Assembly: GCF_000348785.1 (NCBI RefSeq) | Contig: NC_020520.1 | Coordinates: 2,170,001-2,234,000, forward strand | Origin: Ilumatobacter coccineus YM16-304 | GTDB lineage: Bacteria; Actinomycetota; Acidimicrobiia; Acidimicrobiales; Ilumatobacteraceae | DNA length: 64,000 bases | Reading direction: 5' to 3' | Part shown: positions 10,101 through 17,415 of the stretch, piece after piece | How the letters are laid out: the number at the start of each line of letters is the position of its first letter | How positions within the stretch are numbered: the stretch's first letter is position 1 | Position numbers and translations under genes: made by a program | The notes under the pieces: model-generated | What the model saw: the letters and a program-made list of their open reading frames with translations, nothing else | What the model was told of the DNA's origin: nothing | The model's database searches: none

Positions 10101-10761
10101 GTTCAGCGAACGCACGCCGATCCCGGAGAACATGGAGTTCGACAAGTCGGAGAAGCTCCGTTTCGAGAAGGAGATGCTCGGGCTCTACGTGTCCGATCAC
10201 CCGCTGTTCGGTGTGGAGGCAGCGCTGCGGCGCAAGGTCGAACACAACCTGATCGACCTGCCCAACATGGAAGACGGCGCGGCGGTCGTGGTGGGCGGCA
10301 TCATCACCAACCTGGCTCGTAAGTTCACGAAGAAGGGCGACCAGATGGCCGTCTTCGTGCTTGAGGATCTCGATGCGTCGATCGAGGTGACGATCTTCCC
10401 GCGCACGCTCGCCGAACAGGGCCACAAGCTCGAAGACGACCTGATCGTGTCGGTGAAGGGACGCCTCGACCGTCGCGACGAGTCGCGCTTCGGCATCATC
10501 GGCCAGACGATCACGGTGTTGCAGGGGCTCGACGACGGCCCGGCGGCGCCGTTGCGTCTGCGTCTGCCGGCGAGTTCGCTCGACGAGTTGAAGGTGCAGC
10601 GGCTCAAGCGCATCCTCAACGAGCATCCGGGCGAGTCGGTGGTGATGGTCGATCTCGGTCAGGGCAAGATCCTGAAGCTCGCCGACGAGTTCCGCGTCGA
10701 CCTCGACCGCTCGGTCGGCGAACTCCGCATGGCCTTCGGCCACGAAGCCGTCCTGCTCTAG
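7177..10761 (+). CDS. dnaE: DNA polymerase III alpha subunit
   Basis: 1194 aa, the normal size for an actinobacterial DnaE1 replicative polymerase. N-terminal PHP domain (FTHLHVHTEFSMLDG, MTDHGNMYG); polymerase core with GPGRGSAAGC and the catalytic aspartates in PDIDMDFE (from residue 412); a helix-hairpin-helix/tail region (LNKRTIESLIKGGGFD near base 9905); and an OB-fold (AAVVVGGIITNLARKFTKKG near 10281). It stands alone, 146 nt after bpa. TATCTT (7142-7147) is a possible -10 with a leader of about 22 nt. The following gene is 341 nt away, so transcription probably ends after it. Confidence 0.97.
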   Translation: MADSFTHLHVHTEFSMLDGASRLDEMVAKAVEDGQPAIGMTDHGNMYGTLDFYKECNKQGIKPIIGTEAYMAHEHRSERPTRRGRVDDSGGETEGGKKLYYHLILLAENNTGYKNLIQLSSKAFMEGYYYKPRMDFELLEQHSEGLIATSACLGGHVLQALMQGRDEQALEHAARLQDIFGRDNFFIELQDHGIPEQHQTNPKLMEIAKKIRAPLLATNDSHYVHRDDHESHDALLCVQTGSLMSDPNRFKFSGTDHYLKTAAEMRYLFREVPTACDNSLWIAERSNVEIEFGKPLLPNFPLPEGFDSDADYLTHLTMDGAKKRWGENIPVEAQERLAYELKVINDMGFASYFLITWDLIKYARDNNIRVGPGRGSAAGCAVAYCLWIVDIDPLKYDLLFERFLNPSRVSMPDIDMDFETRYREDMIRYAAERYGREHVAQIITFGSIKARNAAKDAARVLGYPYGMGDKIAKAMPPMVMGRDTPLKYCFEDHPKYADGYKAAADLRAMYDTDPDVKKVLDVARGLEGLKRSDGIHAAAVVITKDPVTEYVPIQRKPTAGMDPEDAPVVTQYEMHGVEDLGLLKMDFLGLRNLDVISDAEQMIRARGNPDLDVEKVPLDDKATYELLSRGDTIGIFQLESPPMRQLLKAMEPKTFEHIAAVLALYRPGPMSVNMHYDYADRMNGRQEVTYFHPDAEEVLGDTYGLMIYQESVMRVAQHFAGYTLAEADNLRKAMGKKVREVMAAARNGFEEGVVNTGYDKQMGVELFDIIEKFADYAFNKSHTFGYGLVTYQTAYLKAHYPVEYIASLLTSVKNNLDKAATYLADCRSMGIKVLPPDVNRSLMNFGALSPDELPPDVTLPIGSPGAITFGLSAVRNVGEALVELLIAEREENGQFTSFHDFVERVPEQVLNKRTIESLIKGGGFDTLGHDRRALLTVFEHIIDTTVKRRREEEKGVMSLFGDYGDDADSSGAGDTFSERTPIPENMEFDKSEKLRFEKEMLGLYVSDHPLFGVEAALRRKVEHNLIDLPNMEDGAAVVVGGIITNLARKFTKKGDQMAVFVLEDLDASIEVTIFPRTLAEQGHKLEDDLIVSVKGRLDRRDESRFGIIGQTITVLQGLDDGPAAPLRLRLPASSLDELKVQRLKRILNEHPGESVVMVDLGQGKILKLADEFRVDLDRSVGELRMAFGHEAVLL

Positions 10762-11102
10762 CGCGCCCAGACCCCGGGGGCCCCGACCACGGCCGCGTGT
10801 CCATTCACCCGTCACTCTGGTGCGGCGCGGGACATCTGGCTGCACTCGGGTGAAACGCGCGGGAGATCTGACTCCGTCATGAATCGTTCCGATGGACGCT
10901 CCAGGCAACGTCGCTTCGCTCGTTGCGCCGCTTTCTTGCTCGCTTCGCTCGACCTGACGCATCCAATGACGCGCGGGAGTTCCCGTGGTGCGCGGCCGGC
11001 GCCGGGAGCATCAGCGACCAAGGCTGGCTCGACGGCGATCAGACGTGGTGTCCGACGAGTTGGTCTGAGCCGTCGACAGAGAGAAGCGGTACAATGGAAC
11101 TA
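10762..11102. other. Gene-free interval after dnaE
   Basis: 341 nt with no credible gene. It holds a GC-rich run just after the dnaE stop, an 11-nt direct repeat CGCTTCGCTCG at 10912-10922 and 10941-10951, and a small hairpin (GCAACG 10905-10910 with CGTTGC 10921-10926). A 74-codon plus-strand ORF from 10879 is Arg/Ser-rich, lacks a ribosome site and is not called. The right end carries the promoter of the next gene. Confidence 0.6.
11090..11095 (+). promoter_or_regulatory. -10 box TACAAT, leaderless start at 11103
   Basis: TACAAT, the closest match in the window to the sigma-70 consensus, ends 7 nt before ATG 11103. An upstream in-frame ATG at 11094 overlaps the box, so 11103 is the better start. 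Confidence 0.6.
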
Positions 11103-11759
11103 ATGGCTCTTGATGTTGTGACAAATGACGCATCGGCGTTGGAAGACACCGACCTTGACGATTTGGCGTCGATGGACGATGCGTTCAGCGCCGGAGAGCT
11201 GTCGAAGGCTCGAGAGGACTGGGTGTTGATCACCACGGCCCGTTTCGGCTCGGCGCTGCATGGTTTCACGTTCTCGACGCTCGAACGCATCGGTGGCACG
11301 CCGTGCGTGTTGATCGGTCTGATGAGCGTGAAGCGCACCAGCAAGCGTGATCAGGTCCTGCGTGGTCTGATGGGCGAGGCGTACCACCGGGCGCTCATGG
11401 CATTCCCCGACGAAGACGTCGTGGTCGGGTGTCGTTTCATCAACGCCGATGCTCGTGAAGCGTTCAAGGATCTCGACGACGTGACGCCGTCGCCGGGCGA
11501 GAACGCGGTCGGCGAAGAACGGGCGTGGGGCCGTCGCCTCGCGAAGCGGTTCGGTATCGACAAGAAGTACGACGCGAAGACGTTCATCGCGAGCGCCGGT
11601 GCACAAGACGGGTATCTCGACTTCGAGTCGGCGAAGCCCGAGAAGCTCGACGCCGATGTGGTCGAGATGATGAGTGCCATCCCGGTCGCCAAGGGCGGCG
11701 CGATGGTCGTGTACGGCTGGACGATGGCCGAAGATCTCGTCAAGCTCGGCAAGCGCTGA
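11103..11759 (+). CDS. Conserved-looking protein of unknown function
   Basis: 218 aa, not recognised. The N-terminal ~30 residues are acidic (NDASALEDTDLDDLASMDD). A compact globular domain follows: WVLITTARFGSALHGFTFSTLERIGGTPCVLIGLMSVKRTSKRDQ in parts, then LMGEAYHRALMAFPDEDVVVGCRFINADAREAF, and a C-terminus ending AMVVYGWTMAEDLVKLGKR. No membrane segment, signal peptide or metal motif is seen. The TACAAT box fixes the start. The next gene, a nitroreductase, begins 4 nt after its stop, so the two are probably one transcription unit; any functional link is inference. Confidence 0.72.
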   Translation: MALDVVTNDASALEDTDLDDLASMDDAFSAGELSKAREDWVLITTARFGSALHGFTFSTLERIGGTPCVLIGLMSVKRTSKRDQVLRGLMGEAYHRALMAFPDEDVVVGCRFINADAREAFKDLDDVTPSPGENAVGEERAWGRRLAKRFGIDKKYDAKTFIASAGAQDGYLDFESAKPEKLDADVVEMMSAIPVAKGGAMVVYGWTMAEDLVKLGKR

Positions 11760-11763
11760 GCGA

Positions 11764-12414
11764 GTGACCGGGGCACGTCCGGTGTCCGAGTTCGCCGAGG
11801 TCGTTCGCAATCGGCGGATGACCCGTGCGTTCTCGTCCGAGCCGATCGAGGCTGCGGTGCTCGACGGTCTCGTCGATCTGGCGTCACGGGCGCCGAGCGC
11901 CGGGAAGACGCAGGGCTGGCACCTGTTGGTGCTCGAAGGTGATGATGCCCAGCGATACTGGGACATCACGTTGCCCGTCGAGAAGCGGTCGACGTTTCGC
12001 TGGAAGCATCTGCGCGACGCGCCGGTGATCGCGCTGCCGTTGGCCGATCCGAGTGCCTACGTGCAGCGGTATGCGGAAGCCGACAAGGCCCGGTCGGGCC
12101 TCGGGGAGGGCACCGACGCGTGGCCGGTTCCGTACTGGACGATCGACACGTCGATGTCGGTGATGACGCTGCTGCTCGCGGCGGAGGATGCCGGGTTGGG
12201 CGCGCTGTTCTTCGGTGTGTTCCAGCGCGAGGTCGAGGTCAGGGCGGCGTTCGGCGTGCCCGACGATCTCGAACTGATCGGTGCGCTCGCGCTCGGGCAC
12301 CCGCTCGCCGACGCGGAGGGAAGCCGTGACGGGTCAGGTCGCAGCGCTCGACGTCAGCGCCGCACTCCCGGTGAGATCATTCACCGGGGTCGCTGGCGCG
12401 ATGGGCGTCGGTGA
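11764..12414 (+). CDS. Nitroreductase-family flavoprotein
   Basis: 216 aa. FMN-dependent NAD(P)H oxidoreductase fold. The FMN phosphate-binding pattern RNRRMTRAFSSEP is near the start, followed by ASRAPSAGKTQGWHLLVL, SMSVMTLLLAAEDAGLGALFFGVF and LIGALALGHP. The substrate is unknown; nitroaromatics, quinones, flavins or F420-linked targets are all possible. GTG 11764 lies 4 nt after the previous stop and suggests coupling; GTG 11782 is an alternative. The Arg-rich C-terminal tail overlaps the end of the convergent gene at 12377 by 38 nt. Confidence 0.85.
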   Translation: MTGARPVSEFAEVVRNRRMTRAFSSEPIEAAVLDGLVDLASRAPSAGKTQGWHLLVLEGDDAQRYWDITLPVEKRSTFRWKHLRDAPVIALPLADPSAYVQRYAEADKARSGLGEGTDAWPVPYWTIDTSMSVMTLLLAAEDAGLGALFFGVFQREVEVRAAFGVPDDLELIGALALGHPLADAEGSRDGSGRSARRQRRTPGEIIHRGRWRDGRR

Positions 12415-14470
12415 TCTCGTCGGTGATGGTGTCGCGGATGGTGACCGGCCGTCCGAGGAGTTGTTCGGCGAAGTCCTGCACGGTGTCGACGGGCGCGTTG
12501 CAGACGTGCTCTTTGCAGACGTAGGCGAAACCGTCGTTGCGACCGTCCCACATGGGGCCGTCGTAGCGTTCGCCCCAGGCGAGGACCAGGTCGGGGCGCC
12601 AGATCGACTGGGCGACGCGGACCAGATCGGGACGATCACCGGCGATGGTGACCTCGGTGGCTCCGCGCCGGCGGAAGTCGGTGGCGATCAGCGCGTTGGC
12701 GTACATGGTGGGGCCGTCGTCGACCTGGCCGGCGATGAGTTGGAGGATGCGGTCGGCCTGGTTGGCGTAGCGCAGTTCGCCGGTGAGCGCGGCGAGGCGG
12801 TACAGCCCGAGCGCTCCGAGCGAGTTGGCTGACGGGGTGGCCGTGTCGTTGATGTCCTTCTGACGGACGACGAGCGCTTCGGCGTCTTCGGCGGTGGTGT
12901 GGAGCCCGCCGTTCGACGGGTCGAAGAACCAGTCGAGCATCGTGTCGGCGACCTGTTGGGCCTCGGCGATCCAGCGGGCCTTGCCGGTCGCTTCGGCGAG
13001 CCGGGTGAAGCCGTCGAGGATGGCAGCGTGGTCGGCGGCGAGCGCCATCTGGCGGGCCTTGAGGCCGTTGGCGCCGGGCTCGGCGTCGGCGTGCCAGCTC
13101 CGGTACCAGCGGCCGTTGTCGTCGCGCATCTCGTCGCAGAGGAACTCGGCGTTCTTGATCGCCGCGTCGAGCCACGGTTGGTGCCCGAACACGGCGCCGG
13201 CTTCGCTGATGGCGCCGAGGAACAGTCCGTTCCATTCGAGGAGGACCTTGTCGTCGAGGCCGGGTCGGGGCCGTTGCTCGCGTGCCTGGAAGAGGCGCTG
13301 TCGGATGAAGTTCTGGGCGTCGCTTCGTTCGAGCTGTCCGCGGGCGTGACGTCGGGTGGGGATCGAGCGGCGCACGCCCGGGCCGTCGGGCCAGTTGCCG
13401 TCGTCGGTGATGTCCCACCACACGAGTGCTTCTTCGACGAACTCCGGCTTGACGTCGTGGAGTGCGCCTCGGACCTCGTCGGGCGTCCACGTGTAGAACA
13501 GCCCTTCGACGCCGTTGCCGTCGGCATCGGGGGAGTCGGCGTCTTCGGCCGAGTAGAACCCGCCGTCGGCATGGGTGAGCGTGTTGAGGACGTATTCGAT
13601 GGTCTCTTGCACGACCTGACGCCACTGCGGGAGGCGGAGCACGACGAGGGCGTGGAGGAACGTCTTCGTGATGAGCGCCTGGTCGTACAGCATCTTCTCG
13701 AAGTGCGGGACGTGCCACTCGCGGTCGGTGGAGTAGCGGGCGAACCCGCCTCCGATGTGGTCGTAGATGCCGCCGGAGGCCATGGCGTCGAGGGTCGTGA
13801 CGACCACGTCTTTGGCAGCTTCGGCACCACTCGACATGTAGGCGCGGAGGATCAGTTCGGTGTTGAACGTCGACGGGAACTTCGGGGCCTGACCGAAGCC
13901 GCCCCATTCGGGGTCGTGGGCGCGGCCGAGGAGTTGAACGGTCTTGTTCAGTTGCTCGACGGTGGGGAAGTCGTCGGCGGGTTCGATCTTCGAGGTCTTG
14001 TCGATCGCCTCGATGAGCTGCTTGGTGTTCTTGGTGACGTCGTCGTGCTTGTTGACCCAGACGTCGTCGATGGCGGTGAGGAGCTTGAGGAACGCGTCCT
14101 TCGGGAAGTACGTGCCGCCGTAGAACGGCTTGCCGTCGGGGGTGAGGAAGACGGTCATCGGCCAGCCGCCACGCCCGGTCATCGCCTGGACGGCATCCAT
14201 GTAGATGGCGTCGACGTCGGGCCGTTCTTCACGGTCGAGCTTGACGTTGACGAACAGTTCGTTCATCCGCTCGGCCACCTCGGCGTCTTCGAAGCACTCG
14301 TGGGCCATCACGTGGCACCAGTGGCACGCGGAATAGCCGACCGACAACAGGATCGGCACGTTGCGAGCCTTGGCTTCGGCGAACGCGTCGTCGCCCCACG
14401 CGAACCAGTGCACCGGGTTGTCACGGTGCTGGCGAAGGTACGGCGATGTTTCCTGCCCGAGTCTGTTCAC
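12377..14470 (-). CDS. DUF255 thioredoxin-fold / six-hairpin glycosidase-like protein (YyaL family)
   Basis: 697 aa, the usual length for the YyaL / SPATA20 family. The N-terminus reads RLGQETSPYLRQHRDNPVHW, followed by a thioredoxin fold with a CHWC pair (SVGYSACHWCHVMAHECFED) and GRGGWPMTVFLTPDGKPFYGGTYFP. The rest is an alpha/alpha-barrel like N-acylglucosamine 2-epimerases or cellulases (GLFYTWTPDEV, LLEWNGLFLGAISEAGAVF, SANSLGALGLYRLA). The biochemical role of the family is not settled. GTG 14470 is chosen over the further-upstream ATG at 14548 because family members begin with NRLxxETSPYL and a TACCCT box lies 7 nt upstream. Divergent from the methyltransferase gene. Confidence 0.9.
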   Translation of the reverse strand: MNRLGQETSPYLRQHRDNPVHWFAWGDDAFAEAKARNVPILLSVGYSACHWCHVMAHECFEDAEVAERMNELFVNVKLDREERPDVDAIYMDAVQAMTGRGGWPMTVFLTPDGKPFYGGTYFPKDAFLKLLTAIDDVWVNKHDDVTKNTKQLIEAIDKTSKIEPADDFPTVEQLNKTVQLLGRAHDPEWGGFGQAPKFPSTFNTELILRAYMSSGAEAAKDVVVTTLDAMASGGIYDHIGGGFARYSTDREWHVPHFEKMLYDQALITKTFLHALVVLRLPQWRQVVQETIEYVLNTLTHADGGFYSAEDADSPDADGNGVEGLFYTWTPDEVRGALHDVKPEFVEEALVWWDITDDGNWPDGPGVRRSIPTRRHARGQLERSDAQNFIRQRLFQAREQRPRPGLDDKVLLEWNGLFLGAISEAGAVFGHQPWLDAAIKNAEFLCDEMRDDNGRWYRSWHADAEPGANGLKARQMALAADHAAILDGFTRLAEATGKARWIAEAQQVADTMLDWFFDPSNGGLHTTAEDAEALVVRQKDINDTATPSANSLGALGLYRLAALTGELRYANQADRILQLIAGQVDDGPTMYANALIATDFRRRGATEVTIAGDRPDLVRVAQSIWRPDLVLAWGERYDGPMWDGRNDGFAYVCKEHVCNAPVDTVQDFAEQLLGRPVTIRDTITDEITDAHRASDPGE

Positions 14471-14477
14471 GCTGTCG

Positions 14478-14483
14478 AGGGTA
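14478..14483 (-). promoter_or_regulatory. -10 box TACCCT, leaderless start of DUF255 gene
   Basis: On the minus strand TACCCT is followed by 7 nt and GTG 14470. It lies in the 88-nt divergent region shared with the methyltransferase gene. Confidence 0.55.
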
Positions 14484-14558
14484 CCGAGACAACGCGGAGG
14501 GTCGGGCTCGCCTCGAACTGTTCGGCCAGCAGCGAGTGTTTCCTGCAAAGGTGATGGC

Positions 14559-15305
14559 GTGGACGATCACCTGCGTGCTCCGGACGAACACCTCGACCCC
14601 GCTGTTGCCGCGACGTACGACGATGCGGTCGCCGCACGCTTTCATCCCGACGAGGTCGGACCGACCGTCGACCGACTGGTCGAGTTGGCCGACGACGCGA
14701 CGGCGGTGGAGTTCGCCATCGGTACGGGCCGGATCGCGCTGCCGCTCGCCGACCGCGGTGTGACGGTGCGTGGCATCGACCTCTCCGAACCGATGCTCGA
14801 CCGTTTGCGGGCCAAGGCCGGCTCCGACCGTGTCGAGGTCACCGTGGGCGACATGACGAGCGTGCAGCTCGGTGTGAAGACGTCGCTCGTGTACCTGGTG
14901 TTCAACACGATCATGAACCTGCGGACGCAGCACGAGCAGGTCGGCTGTTTCCGCAACGCCGTCCGACACCTCGCGCCCGGCGGACGTTTCGTGGTCGAGA
15001 CGATCGTGCCCCGCTTCGATCGACTCGGGACGCACGTGTTCGATCTGTCCGACGATCACGTCGGCATCGACGAGTACGTCGATCCGGTCGGGCAGATCTC
15101 GATCTCGCACCACTTCGTCCGTGATGCCGACGGGCGTCACCGCAAGCGGTCGGCGGCGTTTCGGTACGCGTGGCCGTCCGAACTCGACCTGATGGCGCAG
15201 ATCGCCGGGCTCACCCTCGAACACCGTTGGGCCGACTGGCACCGGTCGCCGTTCACGGCCGATTCGACCGCGCACGTGTCGGTCTGGCGGCTGCTGGTGC
15301 GTTGA
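14559..15305 (+). CDS. Class I SAM-dependent methyltransferase
   Basis: 248 aa. Rossmann-type methyltransferase: motif I VEFAIGTGRIALPLADRG, the motif II acidic residue in VRGIDLSEPMLDRLRAKA, motif III-like VEVTVGDMTSV, and LVYLVFNTIMNLRTQHEQ then RHLAPGGRFVVET. The substrate is unknown; family members act on small molecules or lipids. GTG 14559 is chosen because AAAGGTG sits about 8 nt upstream and the N-terminus (DDHLRAPDEHLDPAVAATYD) then fits the family. It is divergent from the DUF255 gene. The ORF is open further upstream, but that region belongs to the divergent promoter and the opposite gene. Confidence 0.86.
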   Translation: MDDHLRAPDEHLDPAVAATYDDAVAARFHPDEVGPTVDRLVELADDATAVEFAIGTGRIALPLADRGVTVRGIDLSEPMLDRLRAKAGSDRVEVTVGDMTSVQLGVKTSLVYLVFNTIMNLRTQHEQVGCFRNAVRHLAPGGRFVVETIVPRFDRLGTHVFDLSDDHVGIDEYVDPVGQISISHHFVRDADGRHRKRSAAFRYAWPSELDLMAQIAGLTLEHRWADWHRSPFTADSTAHVSVWRLLVR

Positions 15306-15338
15306 TCGCCTCGGTGAGCGCTCGAGGTGGCCCGTGGG

Positions 15339-15344
15339 TACCGT
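15339..15344 (+). promoter_or_regulatory. -10 box TACCGT before small membrane protein
   Basis: TACCGT is followed by 7 nt and ATG 15352. It favours 15352 over the upstream GTG at 15334, although AGGTGG before 15334 looks like a ribosome site. Confidence 0.45.
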
Positions 15345-15351
15345 GCTGGCC

Positions 15352-15618
15352 ATGAGCATCGTCGGTTGGATCGTCATCGGGCTGCTGGCCGGGGGAGTGG
15401 CGCGCTGGATCGTCAAGGACGACCGCAGCGGTTGCATCTACACGATGGTCGTCGGCGTGCTGGGAGCGCTCATCGGCGGGGCGTTGATGAACGCGGTCGA
15501 CAGCACGGGCGTCGACGAGTTCTCGCTGCGCAGCATCCTGGTGGCCGCGATCGGCGCCGTGCTGCTGCTGCTCGTGTTGCAGGCCATCGCCGGACGCGGT
15601 GCCAGCCGCCGACGATGA
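15352..15618 (+). CDS. GlsB/YeaQ/YmgE-type small membrane protein (transglycosylase-associated)
   Basis: 88 aa with three hydrophobic segments (residues about 2-20, 30-50, 61-80) and the glycine pattern of the family: GWIVIGLLAGGVARWIVK and VVGVLGALIGGALM. These proteins sit in the inner membrane and are often stress-linked, with no defined activity. GTG 15334 would add six residues. Convergent with fabI; the 63-nt gap contains repeated GTGACGTCG words but no clear terminator. Confidence 0.85.
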   Translation: MSIVGWIVIGLLAGGVARWIVKDDRSGCIYTMVVGVLGALIGGALMNAVDSTGVDEFSLRSILVAAIGAVLLLLVLQAIAGRGASRRR

Positions 15619-15681
15619 CGATCGGTGACGGCGGCGGCCGTGACGTCGAGGGCCGTGACGTCGGCGATCGTGCGCTGGCGG

Positions 15682-16461
15682 TCAGGCGCCGATGGCGTGG
15701 TAGCCGCCGTCGACGTGCACGATCTCGCCGGTCGTGGCCGGGAACCAGTCGCTGAGCATCGCCACGACGGTGCGGGCCACCGGACCCGAATCGGTGACGT
15801 CCCAGCCGAGTGGTGCGCGGTCGTCCCACACGTCCTCGAACTGGGCGAACCCCGGAATCGACTTGGCGGCCATGGTCTTGATCGGCCCGGCCGCGACGAG
15901 GTTCGACCGGATGCCCTGCGGACCGAGCTCCTTCGCGAGGTAGCGCGACACCGACTGCAATGCCGACTTGGCCACGCCCATCCAGTTGTACGCCGGCCAG
16001 GCCTGCTGGTTGTCGAAGTCGAGGCCGACGAACGACCCGCCCGACGACATGAGCGGGACGAACGCATCGGCGAGCGCCTTGAGCGAGTAGGCCGAGATGT
16101 GCATGGCGACCGCCACGTCGTCCCACTGCGCCGCCATGAAGTCGTCACCGAGGCACACCTCGGGAGCGAACCCGATGGCGTGCAGCACGCCGTCGACGCG
16201 CCCCCATTTCTCGTCGAGCGCCTCACGGACCGCCACGCCGTGCTCGGGGACGGTCACGTCGAGTTCGAACACGTCGATCTCGCTGCCGTCGGGCACGTTC
16301 AGTTTGCGGGCCGTGCGTTGCGTCAGTTTGAGTGCCCGACCAGCGCCGGTGAGGACGATGTCGGCGCCCTCGTCGAGCGCGATCTGGGCGACTCCGAACG
16401 CCAGCGAGGCGTCGGTGAGGACGCCGGTGATCACGATCTTCTTGCCGTCGAGAATTCCCAT
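15682..16461 (-). CDS. fabI: Enoyl-[acyl-carrier-protein] reductase, InhA type
   Basis: 259 aa. NAD(P)H-dependent reduction of enoyl-ACP, the last step of fatty-acid elongation (FAS II). It follows mycobacterial InhA closely: VTG/ITGVLTDASLAF, LDGV/HxIGF, HISAYS, VGLDFD with Phe149, PAYNWMGVAKSAL with catalytic Tyr158 and Lys165, then RSNLVAAGPIKT and APLGWDV. The residue aligned with InhA Ser94 is Ala95, an alteration known at that position in isoniazid-resistant InhA. ATG 16461 is chosen over upstream ATG 16524 by family alignment and a TACGTT box 7 nt upstream. It is transcribed alone, divergent from npdG. Confidence 0.94.
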   Translation of the reverse strand: MGILDGKKIVITGVLTDASLAFGVAQIALDEGADIVLTGAGRALKLTQRTARKLNVPDGSEIDVFELDVTVPEHGVAVREALDEKWGRVDGVLHAIGFAPEVCLGDDFMAAQWDDVAVAMHISAYSLKALADAFVPLMSSGGSFVGLDFDNQQAWPAYNWMGVAKSALQSVSRYLAKELGPQGIRSNLVAAGPIKTMAAKSIPGFAQFEDVWDDRAPLGWDVTDSGPVARTVVAMLSDWFPATTGEIVHVDGGYHAIGA

Positions 16462-16468
16462 GTGGTGA

Positions 16469-16474
16469 AACGTA
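16469..16474 (-). promoter_or_regulatory. -10 box TACGTT, leaderless start of fabI
   Basis: On the minus strand TACGTT is followed by 7 nt (TCACCAC) and ATG 16461, the leaderless geometry seen repeatedly in this window. Confidence 0.6.
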
Positions 16475-16600
16475 GTCAGCGCGCTCCCCGGAGCGCGCCA
16501 CCGCCATCTCGTCGGCGCGTGCATCCGAGGCGACGAGAATCACGCGGTCGGTGTTCGACCCACCTGTGAGCGGGGTCATCCGTTGTGCCACGCTGTCGAC

Positions 16601-17389
16601 GTGACCACTCGAACCACTGGGGCTCGTCCCCGCATCGGCATTCTCGGCGGAACCGGCCCGGCCGGCAGCGGACTCGCTGCCCGACTCGCCAGCATCGGCT
16701 ACGAAGCAGTGATCGGCTCGCGCTCCAAGTATCGAGCGATGGAGGCCCGTGACAGCCTCGTCGAGAAGTGGCCCGACCTCGCCGACCTGCTCGGCTACGG
16801 CGACAACCACGCCGCCGCCAGCTGTGACCTGATCGTGATCGCGACCCCGTGGGACTCCGCTGCGAGCACCGCGCAGGAGAACATCGACCTCATCGCCGGC
16901 AAGATCGTCGTGTCGATGGCCAACGCGCTCGTGCGGGTCAACAAGGAGTTCCAGCCGCTGGTGCCGCCTCGCGGCAGCGTCGCGGCACACGTCCAAGCCG
17001 CCGTGCCGGAATGCCGCGTCGTCGCCGCGTTCCACCATCTGCCGGCCACCGAGCTCGGCCACATCGAAGAGCCGATCGACTCCGACGTGCTGATCTGCGG
17101 TGACGACGCCGATGCGGTCAAGGAGGTCAGCGAGATCGTCTGGGGCATCCCGGGATGTCGTCCGCTCGACGCCGGTGAACTCTCGAACGCCACGGCCATC
17201 GAGGCGTTCACGGCGGTCCTCCTGCAGCTCAACGTGCGCTACAAGACGCGTGTCGCGCCGAAGTTGACCGGTATCCGTCTCGACCGTGACGTGGCTCCGG
17301 TACCGTCGGCGATTCCTCCCACGGCCGGTTCGACGGCCTCGACGAGCGCCGACTCCGACACCGACTCCGACGAATCGGGAATCGAATAG
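16601..17389 (+). CDS. npdG: NADPH:coenzyme F420 oxidoreductase (NADPH-dependent F420 reductase)
   Basis: 262 aa. Moves hydride between NADP(H) and the deazaflavin F420. The dinucleotide-binding GILGGTGPAGSGLAARLA is followed by VIGSRSKYRAMEA (NADP-specifying Ser/Arg), DLIVIATPWD, VVAAFHHLPATELG and CRPLDAGELSNATAIEAFTAVLLQLN, all typical of NpdG/Fno. A variable tail of about 30 residues rich in S, D and T follows. GTG 16601 is preferred to TTG 16583 because it gives the normal short N-terminus; CACGCT six nt upstream is only a weak -10. Its presence implies an F420-using metabolism, as in other actinobacteria. Confidence 0.93.
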   Translation: MTTRTTGARPRIGILGGTGPAGSGLAARLASIGYEAVIGSRSKYRAMEARDSLVEKWPDLADLLGYGDNHAAASCDLIVIATPWDSAASTAQENIDLIAGKIVVSMANALVRVNKEFQPLVPPRGSVAAHVQAAVPECRVVAAFHHLPATELGHIEEPIDSDVLICGDDADAVKEVSEIVWGIPGCRPLDAGELSNATAIEAFTAVLLQLNVRYKTRVAPKLTGIRLDRDVAPVPSAIPPTAGSTASTSADSDTDSDESGIE

Positions 17390-17415
17390 GCGGGAAACCG
17401 GTTACCCCTCACGCC

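Noticed and set aside
8032-10962. 976-codon minus-strand ORF opposite dnaE
   Set aside because: Shadow of dnaE; its translation is Arg/Val/His-rich with no domain.
10879-11103. 74-codon ORF in the gap after dnaE
   Set aside because: Arg/Ser-rich composition, no ribosome site, no suitable -10, and it overlaps the promoter of the 11103 gene.
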